A stretch of 64,000 nucleotides of DNA from Legionella_C sp048541585 (GCF_048541585.1 NZ_CP183307.1:1-64000); one strand, 5' to 3'; shown: positions 9,135-18,163, counted from the first letter of the stretch. The notes: a model not told the origin generated them from the letters alone. Numbers and translations are program-made.

Positions 9135-10154
9135 ATGCTAGTAATAACAAAGGAGAATCTGTTATCACAACCAAAAATGTCAATCGCTCACGCAGCCAAT
9201 TTCCTTAATGTATCTGGACAAGCCGTACACAAACAATTGAAGTTAAAAAATATTAGTTGCTCTAGATTAGGTAATAAAATGTATTTAACTTACGAGCAAG
9301 CTAAGCAATTATTCAATATTAAATTTAATCACAAAGTTATAGTAGGACAAATCGTTAAAGGGGGGACAGGAAAAACAACGAGTATCGCTAATGTTGCTAG
9401 TTGTGCTAATACCTATGGAGCTAAAGTATTAATGATAGATGCAGATCCTCAAGGAAATCTTACTGATGCTTGTGGAATTGATGCTGAAGATAAACCTGTA
9501 TTAATAGATGTTCTCACAGAAAACATAAAGATTACTGATGCGGTAGTAACTGTTACTGAAGGTATAGATTTACTTCCTAGTCGTATAGAAAATGTAATAT
9601 TAGATAATGTTATTGTAAATGAAAGGATGCCACTCGATCATCTCTATAGAGATATGTTAGCTTCAATTGCAAATAACTATGATTTTATCTTTATAGATTG
9701 CCCTCCAACTATGGGGCAAGCAGTAACTGCTGCAAGCCTCTACGCAGACATTATATTAGCACCTTTAAATCCAGATAAATTTAGTGCTAAAGGTTTAAAA
9801 ATACTAAAGCATGAAATAGATACACTTAATAAACGATTTAAAACCAGAATTGCCTATAAAGTTTTTCTTAATAAATTTAGTAGTAAAACTATTTTATCTG
9901 AAAAAGCAATTGTTTCTTTGATTAATGATCCTGATTTAGAAGGACGCATACTAGAAACAACTGTGCAATTTTCACAAGAAATACCCAATATCACTGATAA
10001 TAATAAGAATCTCTTTAGCTCTCTTAAAAATAATAGCCCTATAAGAGATGATTTTGATAGGCTAACACGCGAGTTACTCGGGATAACAATTTCTCAAGTT
10101 AACAAAATAACTGATGATAATTTCGCAAAGGAAACGAGCGAAGCAGTAGCGTGA
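9135..10154 (+). CDS. parA: ParA-type partition ATPase
   Basis: The 339-residue protein has a short DNA-binding N-terminus (about 15-60, SIAHAANFLNVSGQAVHKQL, MerR/HTH-like). A deviant Walker ATPase follows: Walker A KGGTGKTT (75-82), A' IDADPQGN (101-108) and Walker B FIFIDCPP (184-191). An N-terminal HTH is typical of type Ia ParA proteins, which repress their own operon and move plasmid copies over the nucleoid. The 11-bp repeat arrays lie directly upstream, and the Rep/ParB-like gene starts 17 bp downstream, so the three form one cassette. Confidence 0.92.
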   Translation: MLVITKENLLSQPKMSIAHAANFLNVSGQAVHKQLKLKNISCSRLGNKMYLTYEQAKQLFNIKFNHKVIVGQIVKGGTGKTTSIANVASCANTYGAKVLMIDADPQGNLTDACGIDAEDKPVLIDVLTENIKITDAVVTVTEGIDLLPSRIENVILDNVIVNERMPLDHLYRDMLASIANNYDFIFIDCPPTMGQAVTAASLYADIILAPLNPDKFSAKGLKILKHEIDTLNKRFKTRIAYKVFLNKFSSKTILSEKAIVSLINDPDLEGRILETTVQFSQEIPNITDNNKNLFSSLKNNSPIRDDFDRLTRELLGITISQVNKITDDNFAKETSEAVA

Positions 10155-10171
10155 TTAAGGAGAAGTAACAA

Positions 10172-11491
10172 ATGCCACAGTTATCGGAGTTAGTTAGAAA
10201 AAGAAAATTTGTTAAGAAAGAATATCGACCATGGGATCTCTCTGGCACTGGTACTGTTGATAGCAAAAATTTGGATTCAGATCAAAAATCTGAAAATAAT
10301 GTAATTGCTGATGACAAAATAGTAAAGGTACCTAAAGAAATTGAATCTGGTTTCAATAATTTGGTTAGTCCTATCACTCCAGTTAAAGAAGAGCATATTA
10401 AAAGTAAAGTATTAGATAACGTTATAGACAACGTTTTAGATAACGATAAAGGTAACAACAAAGTAACAAATGAGAAACAATTAGATAACGCACAGGTAAC
10501 ATGGAAAAAAGACACAGGTAACAATAAGGTAACAAATAAACAACAATTAGATAACAAAATAAATAACGTTTTAGATAACAACTTAGGTAACGTAGAAACT
10601 ATAAGTAATCTAGTTGATAACATTAAAAGATTATCTGGGATTCAAAAAATTATATTTTCTTATGTTATTAATGTTTGTTCTGCTAGGGGAGCACTAGAAA
10701 CAGGAAATATATTATCTTCAGATTTAGCGATATCTGCAAATTGTTCTATTGGAAGTGTAAAAACCTCTTTGATTAGGCTTATAGAAAAGGGGCTAATATT
10801 CAGACTTCCAGGAAAATCATCTAGAGGTGGGTATATAGTGCTTGGCATCACTAAAGAGATTCAAGCTGCAGCAATACAAGCACAACAAGCTATTTTCAAT
10901 CCCCTAAAATTATCCTCTTATACAGATAACGTAATCAGTAACAAATCAGGTAACACGCTTTTTACTAATAGTAGTAATAATTATAAAAATATTATTATTA
11001 CTAATTTACCAGATGAATGGAAAAAAATTGATTATGAAGAACTGTCGCATATTGGATTTTCTGAGACTCAAATTAGACAACTGTATGAGAGTAATGCGAC
11101 AGAAGCTCAAATAGTTCAAGATTCAATAAACAAATTTTCTTATAGTCTTAAGTATAATGAGAAAACAAAAACTTACACTGATCCTCTAAATGTATTAATG
11201 GGTATTCTCAGAAAAGGACAAAGGTGGATTGAGCCAAATTATATTCCCCCAAAAGAATTGGCGTTACAACAGCTACTAGAGGAAGCACGTGCTAAAAAAG
11301 AGAGAGAAGAATTGATGATAAAAGAATTAGTTGATCTTGAATTCCCTAATTGGCGGCGAAACTTAACCGAAAGAGAATATGACGAAATAGTACCTGAAAA
11401 CGTAAGAAGAACTAATATTGCTGGAGCTATCCAATCATCTTTAAGAAATTATTTTATAGAGAAAGTAATTTTACCCAAGCTTGATAAATAA
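10172..11491 (+). CDS. Putative plasmid replication/partition DNA-binding protein
   Basis: The start ATG has a good ribosome site (aaggag, 9 bp upstream) and follows parA in the same operon. The 439 residues have three parts. The N-terminal third is basic to polar. Residues about 78-150 are Asn/Asp/Lys-rich and almost wholly built of LDN, GN and VTN units, because the DNA there is a repeat array. Residues about 150-230 form a winged-helix-like domain (ILSSDLAISANCSIGSVKTSLIRLIEKG). The C-terminal part (about 270-439) has a DEW...W...I helix-rich region ending in a charged coiled segment (LLEEARAKKEREE). It may be the ParB-equivalent or the initiator; I cannot name the family. The function is inferred from position and the HTH. 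Confidence 0.55.
   Translation: MPQLSELVRKRKFVKKEYRPWDLSGTGTVDSKNLDSDQKSENNVIADDKIVKVPKEIESGFNNLVSPITPVKEEHIKSKVLDNVIDNVLDNDKGNNKVTNEKQLDNAQVTWKKDTGNNKVTNKQQLDNKINNVLDNNLGNVETISNLVDNIKRLSGIQKIIFSYVINVCSARGALETGNILSSDLAISANCSIGSVKTSLIRLIEKGLIFRLPGKSSRGGYIVLGITKEIQAAAIQAQQAIFNPLKLSSYTDNVISNKSGNTLFTNSSNNYKNIIITNLPDEWKKIDYEELSHIGFSETQIRQLYESNATEAQIVQDSINKFSYSLKYNEKTKTYTDPLNVLMGILRKGQRWIEPNYIPPKELALQQLLEEARAKKEREELMIKELVDLEFPNWRRNLTEREYDEIVPENVRRTNIAGAIQSSLRNYFIEKVILPKLDK
10417..10954 (+). repeat. Iteron-like GRTAAC repeats inside the coding region
   Basis: About 17 copies of (A)G(A/G)TAAC or close variants occur within the gene. TAAC-type cores fall at 10417, 10429, 10441, 10453, 10464, 10486, 10497, 10519, 10530, 10552, 10564, 10576, 10588 and 10618, then 10927, 10939 and 10951. 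Spacing is 11, 12 or 22 bp, with one 30-bp gap before 10618. They match the two arrays upstream of parA, so the same protein probably binds both. Confidence 0.75.
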
Positions 11492-11822
11492 AAATTACTT
11501 AATATGTATTTAATAAGACTTTGTTGTACCTGTAAAGATTTTTTTATAATACTAAAAAAAAACAAAAAATTTAATCAAATAATTGTTCATACATCGATTT
11601 GATAAAATTATATCCACCTTAAAGAATCATATATTTTCGATAAAGAGCATTTGAGACACACTGAATATAGTAGTATTTTTGCCTTTTGCATTTCTAATAC
11701 ATTTATTTAATGGATAATAAATTAAGTAAATTTATTAAATGATTGAGTAAATTCTTATATGAATATGAATTGTGCTTAATATCTGCTATTTTATTTATAT
11801 TCCGTTAAATATTAATGTCTAT
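11492..11822. other. AT-rich intergenic stretch
   Basis: No coding frame is supported here. Runs of A/T follow the stop of the replication/partition gene, and the promoter for the downstream regulator must lie here. No clear terminator hairpin is visible. Confidence 0.35.
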
Positions 11823-12451
11823 ATGCTTAAAAATAGAACTAACAAATCTGTTTATATTGGTAAAAATTTAGATTTTTTGTTAAAAGAATATAAAATCGAT
11901 ATAAAAAATTTATCTGCAGCCACAGGTGTTCCAGCTCCATCCATATCAAGGTTGAAAAAAGAGGGAGCAAATCCAACTATATCTACTTTAGAGCCCCTCT
12001 TAGATTATTTTAAAATTGATATGAAATCCTTTTTGTATGAGGATTTATCTGATCCAGTTTATCAAAGTAAAAGGAAAATAGGTGAGGTAATTCCAATTCC
12101 TGTTTTCAATACTGATAATATCGGAAACACTAAGTCTAGTATTATAAAATTTATTGCTTCTTCTGGTATAACTAATACAAATGTTTTGGGGTAACGATTA
12201 ATTCTGATACTCTTTTTCCTATATTTCAAAAAAATTCAATACTTGTTATTGATCCCGATTCTGATCCAAAGGAAGGAGATTATGTTCTATGTAAGCTTGA
12301 TAAGGACGATATACCAGTTTTTAGAAAAATCTTATTTGATGGTAAAACTATTTATTTTAAGCCAATAAATCCCGCATTTGGTGAAATATCACATCATAGT
12401 AAATATAAAATTTTAGGTGTTGTTATTAAATCAATAGAGTCATATAGATAA
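11823..12451 (+). pseudogene. XRE/S24 (CI-like) transcriptional regulator, frameshifted
   Basis: From ATG 11823 the N-terminal part is an XRE HTH (LKEYKIDIKNLSAATGVPAPSISRLKK...PTISTLEPLLDYF). After a linker the frame ends at about 12194 (VLG-TAA). The other frame continues from 12191 with GVTINSDTLFPIFQKNSILV, ...VIDPDSDPKEGDYVLCKL... and ...YKILGVVIKS, a LexA/CI-type S24 peptidase-like C-terminal domain, to 12451. One G missing from the 'ttttgggg' run explains the break. The repaired protein would be about 210 residues, typical of phage-type repressors that control mobile-element genes. Lack of an obvious Ser/Lys dyad means autocleavage is uncertain. Confidence 0.7.
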
Positions 12452-12456
12452 GTAGC

Positions 12457-13230
12457 ATGTTTATATTTAAAAATAGTTTTTCATCCAATGTAAAGCAACA
12501 ATACAAACTTGATCATTTTTTTTTAATGTCAGTTATTACTATTTTTTTAGTATGTGATACGACAGCTTTTAGAATGACTCCCTTTATGGGAAGTGTTGTA
12601 CCAGTTAGCGGGTTAATTTTACCTATTGTATTTGCCTTAGGAGATATGGTTGCTGACGTATATGGATATAGTATTTCTAGAAAAATGATGATTTGGAATA
12701 CTGTTATTTGTCAGGTTTTATTTGGTCTTACCATACGCTTTGCTCTTAGTTTTTCTTCACCACAAGGTAATACAATTAATTACCATTATGAAGTAGCATT
12801 TAACAACATCCTTTGGACAAATTTTACTAGTTGCCTTTCAATTACGTCAGGAATGTTTGTTAATGCATTTTTAATGTCTAAATTAAAAGTTCGAATGCAC
12901 GGCAAACATTTTTTATTTAGAACAATAATGTCTAGCTCAATTAGTGAGTTTGTATTATGTTTTGTCGCATATAATATTCTCTATTTTTGGACAAAAAATT
13001 TTGGAGAAATATGGAGTATTATTATAGCTGTTTGGTGGTATAAGGTTATTTTTGCCATTCTTGCTTCCCCTATAGTTTGGTTTGTTTCAAAAACTGTTAA
13101 ATATTATGAGGGTATAGATAAGCTGGATATAGGTATAAATTATAATCCCTTTAGGTATATAGATGAAAATCAAGAAATATATATAAGCGCTGCAAATGAT
13201 TCTGCCTTTAATGCGAGTGAACGTCATTAA
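12457..13230 (+). CDS. VUT-family transporter (queuosine precursor transporter-like)
   Basis: The 257-residue membrane protein has about six hydrophobic segments. Its signature GDMVADVYGYSISRKMMIW (62-80) corresponds to the YhhQ/VUT-family motif 'DxxTExYGxxxaRxxIW', here with Asp instead of the usual Glu. SSSISEFVLCFVAYN also matches the family. YhhQ-type proteins import queuine or preQ precursors for tRNA modification. The gene starts six bases after the regulator stop and is followed by a hypothetical gene, suggesting one transcription unit. A vitamin-type transporter on a plasmid is unusual. Confidence 0.75.
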   Translation: MFIFKNSFSSNVKQQYKLDHFFLMSVITIFLVCDTTAFRMTPFMGSVVPVSGLILPIVFALGDMVADVYGYSISRKMMIWNTVICQVLFGLTIRFALSFSSPQGNTINYHYEVAFNNILWTNFTSCLSITSGMFVNAFLMSKLKVRMHGKHFLFRTIMSSSISEFVLCFVAYNILYFWTKNFGEIWSIIIAVWWYKVIFAILASPIVWFVSKTVKYYEGIDKLDIGINYNPFRYIDENQEIYISAANDSAFNASERH

Positions 13231-13249
13231 TAAGTTGTAAGGATATTTT

Positions 13250-13765
13250 ATGCAAAGAAATGTTACAGATTTTTTCCATTATTTATTAAAATCGGAATCG
13301 GATAAAGACAGTTTAAGATTAATTGATATCATTTATAGTAAATCACATAAATCTGAAGTTTGTATAGTTCAGTTAATAGGGAAGAATGTTTTTCCTACAT
13401 ATACTGCAAAAGCAATATTAAGTGATAAAAGGTTGTTTAATTCTTTTTCGAGAGAGGATTTATTGCTTATTAAAGAACTAGATACCAAAATAAATGAAAG
13501 AGAAAAAAGAAGAACTGTTTTAGAGGTAGATATGTGTGGAACAATCCTGCTTAAAGATAGTAAAGGAAATATAAAAAGATATGCTGAAAAACTAATATCT
13601 ACTGATCAGGAGCTTCTGGAATCACTCGATAGCGTAGATGCTTTTTCCATTGGGTATAGGGTTGGTTATAAAGATGGTAAAAATGATATTTCTCAAAAAT
13701 TTAAAATAAAAAATAGAGGAATTAAGGCAACAATGCGGAGACTATTACCTTTAAATAAAAGTTGA
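13250..13765 (+). CDS. Hypothetical protein next to VUT transporter
   Basis: The 171-residue soluble protein has no motif I recognise. It is Lys/Asp-rich, with a central EREKRRTVLEVDMCGTILL stretch, a conserved-looking FSIGYRVGYKDGKND segment and a basic C-terminus (IKATMRRLLPLNKS). No signal peptide or membrane segment is seen. It starts 20 bp after the transporter gene and is probably co-transcribed. The convergent DUF2520 gene ends 5 bp after it. Confidence 0.5.
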   Translation: MQRNVTDFFHYLLKSESDKDSLRLIDIIYSKSHKSEVCIVQLIGKNVFPTYTAKAILSDKRLFNSFSREDLLLIKELDTKINEREKRRTVLEVDMCGTILLKDSKGNIKRYAEKLISTDQELLESLDSVDAFSIGYRVGYKDGKNDISQKFKIKNRGIKATMRRLLPLNKS

Positions 13766-13769
13766 AATT

Positions 13770-14659
13770 TTAAGGTTTAAACGTTGAGCTTAAATTCTCT
13801 GGTTTAAACTCCAATAAATCACTAATACTCTGAGTTTTTTCCTTCTCATGTTTAGCAATATCTAATGTAAGAATTCCCATTAGACGGTAGAAATTACTCA
13901 GCTGTTCGTTATCCTCAATGGCAGAGAGGTGACTCAGTATAGTTTTATTATCTCCCCTTTTTATTGGGCCTGTTAAAGACTTTTCAGTTGATAAGGTTGT
14001 CGCTAAATTATCAACTGTACCTTTCATTAGATTTGTAACTATCTTCATAGCTAGCTCTGGAGCTATGCCAGTTCCTTCTAAGCATTTTTGGGCTTGGTGA
14101 CATAAAGTAACTAAATAGTTTGATGCAATAACACCAGATGCATGGTATTTTGTTTTTTTATCGGAAGAGATAGAGTAAGTTATACCCCAATATTTGAAAA
14201 CAGTTGGCCTAATATTTTTTTTGCATCATCATCTCCTTCCATTGCGCAATAGGTGTTCTTAAATTTATGAACACTTATATCAGGTGATGCAAAGCTATGC
14301 ATAGGATGCACGCTTGCAATGTTACAGTCTTTGGATTTAAGTGACTCTAATTCAGAACTCATTAATGCACCGCTACAATGTAAAATAGTAGAATTTCTTT
14401 TTAGGTAGTCTGATTTAGAAAGCTCCCGAGCAGAGTTTTTTATGTTCTCATCTGGAGTAGTTATAAAAGTTATATCAGCGGATGGAAGTTCTGATATTTT
14501 ATTAAATATCTCACCTTCACCAATATATTGTGCAGCTAAAATACTAGATTTTATAGATTGATTACATATACCTTGAATACTACCTGCCTTATTTATAACT
14601 ATTAATTTACCAATTGTCTTTCCGAGCCGTCCTGCTCCAATTATATTTATCGTGTACAT
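13770..14659 (-). pseudogene. DUF2520/Rossmann dehydrogenase-like protein, frameshifted
   Basis: From ATG (complement 14659) the protein starts with a Rossmann dinucleotide motif, INIIGAGRLGKTIG. It continues with ILHCSGALMSSELESLKS and ASVHPMHSFASP (the F420/NADP-oxidoreductase-like domain of DUF2520 proteins) and stops at FSNIGV. The next frame carries on with TYSISSDKKTKYHASGVIAS, then NYLVTLC, and then SLTGPIKRGDNKTI and LSNFYRLMGIL, the DUF2520 C-terminal helical domain, down to 13770. Adding one G to the GGGG run at about 14190 restores a single protein of about 297 residues. Family members are predicted NAD(P)-binding enzymes of unknown substrate. Confidence 0.8.
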
Positions 14660-14724
14660 ATATTTCACTATATTTTCTTTATGACTGCCAAATTTATATA
14701 TAGAACATAAAAAAGTCAATAAAT

Positions 14725-14779
14725 TAACTTAAGATTATTGATGAGAAATAAAATTTCATATATGATTTTACTTAAGTTA
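14725..14779. promoter_or_regulatory. Inverted repeat between DUF2520 gene and traY
   Basis: TAACTTAAG at 14725-14733 and its exact complement CTTAAGTTA at 14771-14779 flank 37 bp of AT-rich DNA in the divergent intergenic region just before traY. It could be an operator for the divergent promoters or part of oriT, because TraY-type proteins bind near oriT. No test of either is possible here. Confidence 0.4.
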
Positions 14780-14803
14780 TAAAAATATAATATGGAATTA
14801 TAT

Positions 14804-15061
14804 ATGGCTTGGGATTCAAATAATAAAAAAGACTATAAGGATGTTTTTATTACAATAAAAATTTCTTCAGAAGGAAATAAGTTATTAACAGAATCTTGTA
14901 AAAGATCAAAACGTAAAAAAATTCAAGAGGCGACATTAAGGCTAGAAGACCATTTAAGTAAATATCGCTCGATATCTGAGTTAAATCAAACTGTCTTAAA
15001 TTCAAATATTGAAGAAGTAAAAGAAATGGAAATTCAATATGTCTGTACTTCGAATCCATAA
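14804..15061 (+). CDS. traY: TraY-like relaxosome/regulatory protein
   Basis: This is about 85 residues from ATG 14804, which has a weak GGA upstream; an in-frame ATG at 14792 is possible. The segment VFITIKISSEGNKLLTESCKR followed by KKIQEATLRLEDHLSKY matches the ribbon-helix-helix unit of F TraY ('LLxxAxxRSGRSxxxEAxxRLxDHLxxY'). F TraY has two such units; one is seen here. TraY binds near oriT, stimulates nicking by TraI and regulates tra transcription. The gene overlaps the next one by 23 bp and leads the transfer region. Confidence 0.65.
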   Translation: MAWDSNNKKDYKDVFITIKISSEGNKLLTESCKRSKRKKIQEATLRLEDHLSKYRSISELNQTVLNSNIEEVKEMEIQYVCTSNP

Positions 15062-16067
15062 AAAAAATCAAAACTTTATCATCCTTGATAAAACTTGTTT
15101 ACAAGATATTAAACTGTCTTGGGGCGCTAAAGGGCTCCATGCTTATTTAATGTCTTTACCTGATGATTGGTGTGTGCGGGTTGCTGACTTACAAACACGT
15201 TCGACTAACGGCAGAGATTCTGTTCGAAGCCTTTTAAGCGAGTTAGAGCAAGCTGGATATATTTCAAAATCAACTTGTAGAAATAACACAAGCGGCAAAT
15301 TTGAAGGTGTAGAGTATATTGTTTATGAAATTCCTATACCAACAAAGAACGAAAAAAAACCAGCGCCTGAGAACACGTTTTCGGTAGCGCCAGAGCCTAA
15401 AAGCCCGGCGACTGGAAAACCGACGACGGTTAATCAAACCCTAATAAATAATAAAAATAATAATAATTTATTAACTAAGAAAGCAGCAGCAAGTAGTAAA
15501 CTTTTACCAGATACTTTTTCAAATCAGGAAAAAGCTGCCGCTGCTCTTTCTGATAAAAATAAACTAAAAGATGAAAAAGTATCTGAGCCAACAGCGGACC
15601 AATCCATTCGTTTTTTATCAGCAGAAGATTCAGTGATAGGTAGCACGCTAACGCTTAACCAAAAGAGACAAGTTCAAGCACTTGCTCAAAAGCTAGATAG
15701 TTCAAATGCACAAGTACTTGTTCAAGAAATTGAGTATTGCTTATTAAGCGCTAAGCACTTTATCGCCTGTGGGCAAGATTTTGGGCGAAAGCTTAATGCG
15801 ATACGCATAGTTATCTCTCGTGGTGAGTGGCAAACGCCACCGGGTTTAATTTTTAAAGCACAAGAGAAAACAAGTGCTGTTTTTAAAAGTAAAGAGCAAG
15901 AACTTCAAGACGTTCGTTCAGAAGTTATGCATTTTAAACGACTGTTAAACGATACAAAATTACATAACCATGCACGAGAACAATTTGAAACAATTTTAAC
16001 GAAAGCCCAATTAAAAATTAGCACGCTTGAAAAGGAAATAGCTAACCTAACAGTGCATGCAAGTTAA
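15039..16067 (+). CDS. HTH replication-type protein
   Basis: The 342-residue protein has an N-terminal winged-helix domain (about 1-100: LDKTCLQDIKLSWGAKGLHA...RSVRSLLSELEQAGYI...GVEYIVYEIPIP). This is like the DNA-binding domains of phage or plasmid replication-organiser proteins. A Lys/Pro/Thr/Asn-rich linker (105-195) follows, then a helical C-terminal part with a coiled-coil end (LNDTKLHNHAREQFETILTK). The gene overlaps traY by 23 bp. It may act in replication or as a transfer-region regulator; this is inferred from architecture only. Confidence 0.5.
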   Translation: MSVLRIHKKNQNFIILDKTCLQDIKLSWGAKGLHAYLMSLPDDWCVRVADLQTRSTNGRDSVRSLLSELEQAGYISKSTCRNNTSGKFEGVEYIVYEIPIPTKNEKKPAPENTFSVAPEPKSPATGKPTTVNQTLINNKNNNNLLTKKAAASSKLLPDTFSNQEKAAAALSDKNKLKDEKVSEPTADQSIRFLSAEDSVIGSTLTLNQKRQVQALAQKLDSSNAQVLVQEIEYCLLSAKHFIACGQDFGRKLNAIRIVISRGEWQTPPGLIFKAQEKTSAVFKSKEQELQDVRSEVMHFKRLLNDTKLHNHAREQFETILTKAQLKISTLEKEIANLTVHAS

Positions 16068-16122
16068 GAGAGAACCTTAGGACAAGACACGAAAGATTTT
16101 AAAGTTAACAAGGAAATAGGCA

Positions 16123-16869
16123 ATGGTGAAAGCAAATCACACGAAGGTAAAAAAAGCAGTTCTTATTAGCATCTTCGCTGTATTAACAGGATGTGCTGCG
16201 ACTCAAACGGCACTTGAACATGGCTCTTTGCAAGTAAGCACGAAGCAAAGTGAAACAGTCTTTTTAGATCCAGTTTCAAAAGCTCAAAAAACAATTTATC
16301 TTTCTATAAAAAATACTTCTGCGGAAGACGTGGATATAATGCCTGAGCTAAAATTTGCCTTAAACAAACAAGGCTACCAGGTAGTCAATAATCCCAATAG
16401 AGCTCACTATCTCTTACAAGCCAACATTCTTAAGGTTGGTAAGATGAGCATTGCAGCAAGTCAATCAGCGTTAGGTGCAGGTTATGGTTCAGCACTTTCA
16501 GGCGCTGTAGTAGGAACAGCTGCAGGAAGTTTCACTCATTCAAGTGCAGGCATGATTACCGGCGGTCTTGCAGGTGGCGTTATTGGGTTAGCAGCTGACT
16601 CCCTTGTTAAAGATGTTAACTACACGATGATTACGGATGTTCAAATTAGTGAACGTATAGGCAAGGGCGTTAAAGTCAACGAGCAATTTCAATCACATTT
16701 AAAAAATGGCAGCAGTACGATTACTTCTCAAACTTCATCCCGTGATAGTCAATATCAGCGCTATAGAACGCGTGTGGTGTCTAACGCCGATAAAGTCAAT
16801 TTGAAATTTAAAGATGCAAGACCACTACTGGAACAAGGATTGGTAAAAGTGATTTCCGGAATATTTTAA
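16123..16869 (+). CDS. traT: TraT surface-exclusion lipoprotein
   Basis: The 248-residue protein has a lipoprotein signal peptide ending in LTGC (Cys about 24). The body resembles F TraT: SETVFLDP near residue 45, KNTSAEDVD, a long Gly/Ala-rich hydrophobic loop (GAGYGSALSGAVVGTAAG ... GGLAGGVIGLAADSLVKDVNY) and VQISER. TraT is an outer-membrane protein that blocks mating between cells carrying the same plasmid and gives complement resistance. In F it sits after traG/traS; here it precedes traA, a rearranged order. Confidence 0.85.
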   Translation: MVKANHTKVKKAVLISIFAVLTGCAATQTALEHGSLQVSTKQSETVFLDPVSKAQKTIYLSIKNTSAEDVDIMPELKFALNKQGYQVVNNPNRAHYLLQANILKVGKMSIAASQSALGAGYGSALSGAVVGTAAGSFTHSSAGMITGGLAGGVIGLAADSLVKDVNYTMITDVQISERIGKGVKVNEQFQSHLKNGSSTITSQTSSRDSQYQRYRTRVVSNADKVNLKFKDARPLLEQGLVKVISGIF

Positions 16870-16992
16870 ATTAACCATCGCACCTTAGGTGATGACTTAA
16901 TTCATTAAATAAATAACAACAATTTGAAAAAAATTAGGCGAAAAGCGCTTAAGGGATTTTTGCAACCTAAAACTAGCAAGGAGTCATAAAAA

Positions 16993-17278
16993 ATGGGTAA
17001 AAAAATATGCAGCTTGATTCAAAAGGGAAGCTTGGCGCTCACCTTTATTCTTTTAACAAACTCAGGATTTGCTAATGACTTATTAGCCAAGGCCTTGGAA
17101 GGTGATGTCAAAGATTCCTTAGGCAGTGGGTCGATGTTTTGGAAAGTTTTTATTCTGGTGGACATTATCCTTGCAACCGCGATGGCAGGCAGTGAAAAGT
17201 AAAAATCCTATGGTGTTCGTGGGTGTAACTGCCGTTGCTTTTATTCCAGCTTTTTTACTTAAAACGTTTGTGTTTTGA
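16993..17278 (+). pseudogene. traA: TraA pilin precursor, frameshifted
   Basis: The first frame (16993-17202) gives a signal-peptide-like N-terminus and LLAKALEGDVKDSLGSGSMF plus a hydrophobic segment, WKVFILVDIILATAMAG, then stops. The other frame continues SKNPMVFVGVTAVAFIPAFL and ends LKTFVF at 17278. Together this is an F-type pilin with two transmembrane helices. 'ggcaggcag' in place of 'ggcagcag' (one extra G) explains the shift. As read, only a pilin lacking helix 2 would be made. Position directly upstream of traL fits traA. A ribosome site (agcaaggag) precedes the ATG. Confidence 0.75.
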
Positions 17279-17287
17279 GGAATAAAC

Positions 17288-17584
17288 ATGAGCAACATGA
17301 GCTATCAATTCCTAAACCATATTGATGCCCCTAAAAGGGTTCTAACGTTAACCTTAGATGAGCTTATAGTGGCAGGGCTTGGCTCTATGTTGCTCATCGT
17401 CTCCAATCAAAAGGTATTGGTAACTTTATTTGGCTTAAGTTTGTTAAGTGGTTTGCGTTACTTGAAAAAAGGGGAGGGGCCAATAGCGCTTCTAATACTG
17501 GCTTATTGGTATTTACCTAGTTTTGTCACCCAATTTTTTCTACCGAAATTACCTTTATCCCATCACCGTGTCTATGTGGCTTAA
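17288..17584 (+). CDS. traL: TraL pilus assembly protein
   Basis: The 98-residue protein has FLNHIDAPKRVLTLTLDE at the N-terminus, typical of the TraL/VirB3-like family, followed by two hydrophobic helices (about 25-60) and a third short hydrophobic stretch. TraL is an inner-membrane component of F-type pilus assembly. It lies between traA (9 bp upstream) and traE (10 bp downstream), the canonical order. Confidence 0.88.
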   Translation: MSNMSYQFLNHIDAPKRVLTLTLDELIVAGLGSMLLIVSNQKVLVTLFGLSLLSGLRYLKKGEGPIALLILAYWYLPSFVTQFFLPKLPLSHHRVYVA

Positions 17585-17594
17585 GGAGTAAGAG

Positions 17595-18163
17595 ATGAAT
17601 TTTAACCAGTATCAAAGCCATTTAAGCCAATTATCCGCGCGATTTAATTTAATGGTTGTGTTGGTGTTTGGTCTTCTTATATCCAAGTCTTGTTGGCTTC
17701 TTTTCTTTTTAAAGTTTGGCGCCACCATACCATTGAGGTCACCCCCTTTTCGGGCAATCCAGGCTATTTTAAATCAGCAGCGCACGTGGATGCCCATTAC
17801 TTAAACCTCATGGCTGAGAATTTTGTTAATGAGCGGTTAAACGTGACGCCGGAAACGGTAGATGCTAATCATCAGCGCCTTTTGTCCTTTGTTAGTCATG
17901 AGCATTATGCCTTGATGCTTGGGCTTTTAGCGAAAGAGGCTAAGGTAATAAAAGCTAAAAAAATGTCCTCTACCTTTGACATTGCACACATTAAATCTAA
18001 TCCCGCTGAACTGACAACAGTAGTATCGGGACGATTGAAACGTTATGTAGGGTTGCAGGCGTTAAATGAGGAGCAAAAGTCTTACCTCTTGCAATTTAAA
18101 TACAACGATAGCCGACTTTCCATCATTCAATTTTCGCTTTTAAAGGAGAAAGATAATGCGTAA
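17595..18163 (+). pseudogene. traE: TraE pilus assembly protein, frameshifted
   Basis: The start frame gives NFNQYQSHLSQLSARFNLMV plus a hydrophobic segment, VLVFGLLIS, then goes wrong. The next frame resumes with LLASFLFKVWRHHTIEVTPF and runs to 18163 (VSGRLKRYVGLQALNEEQKS, YLLQFKYNDSRLSIIQFSLL). The joined sequence of about 189 residues is a standard TraE (VirB8-like core component: one N-terminal transmembrane helix and a periplasmic domain). One A missing from 'ccaagtc' at about 17680 would restore it. The 3' end overlaps traK by 8 bp. Confidence 0.85.

Noticed and set aside
10282..10623. Minus-strand 113-codon frame across the GRTAAC array
   Set aside because: It is the antisense of the repeats (LLSxTLS runs) and has no start signal or family resemblance.
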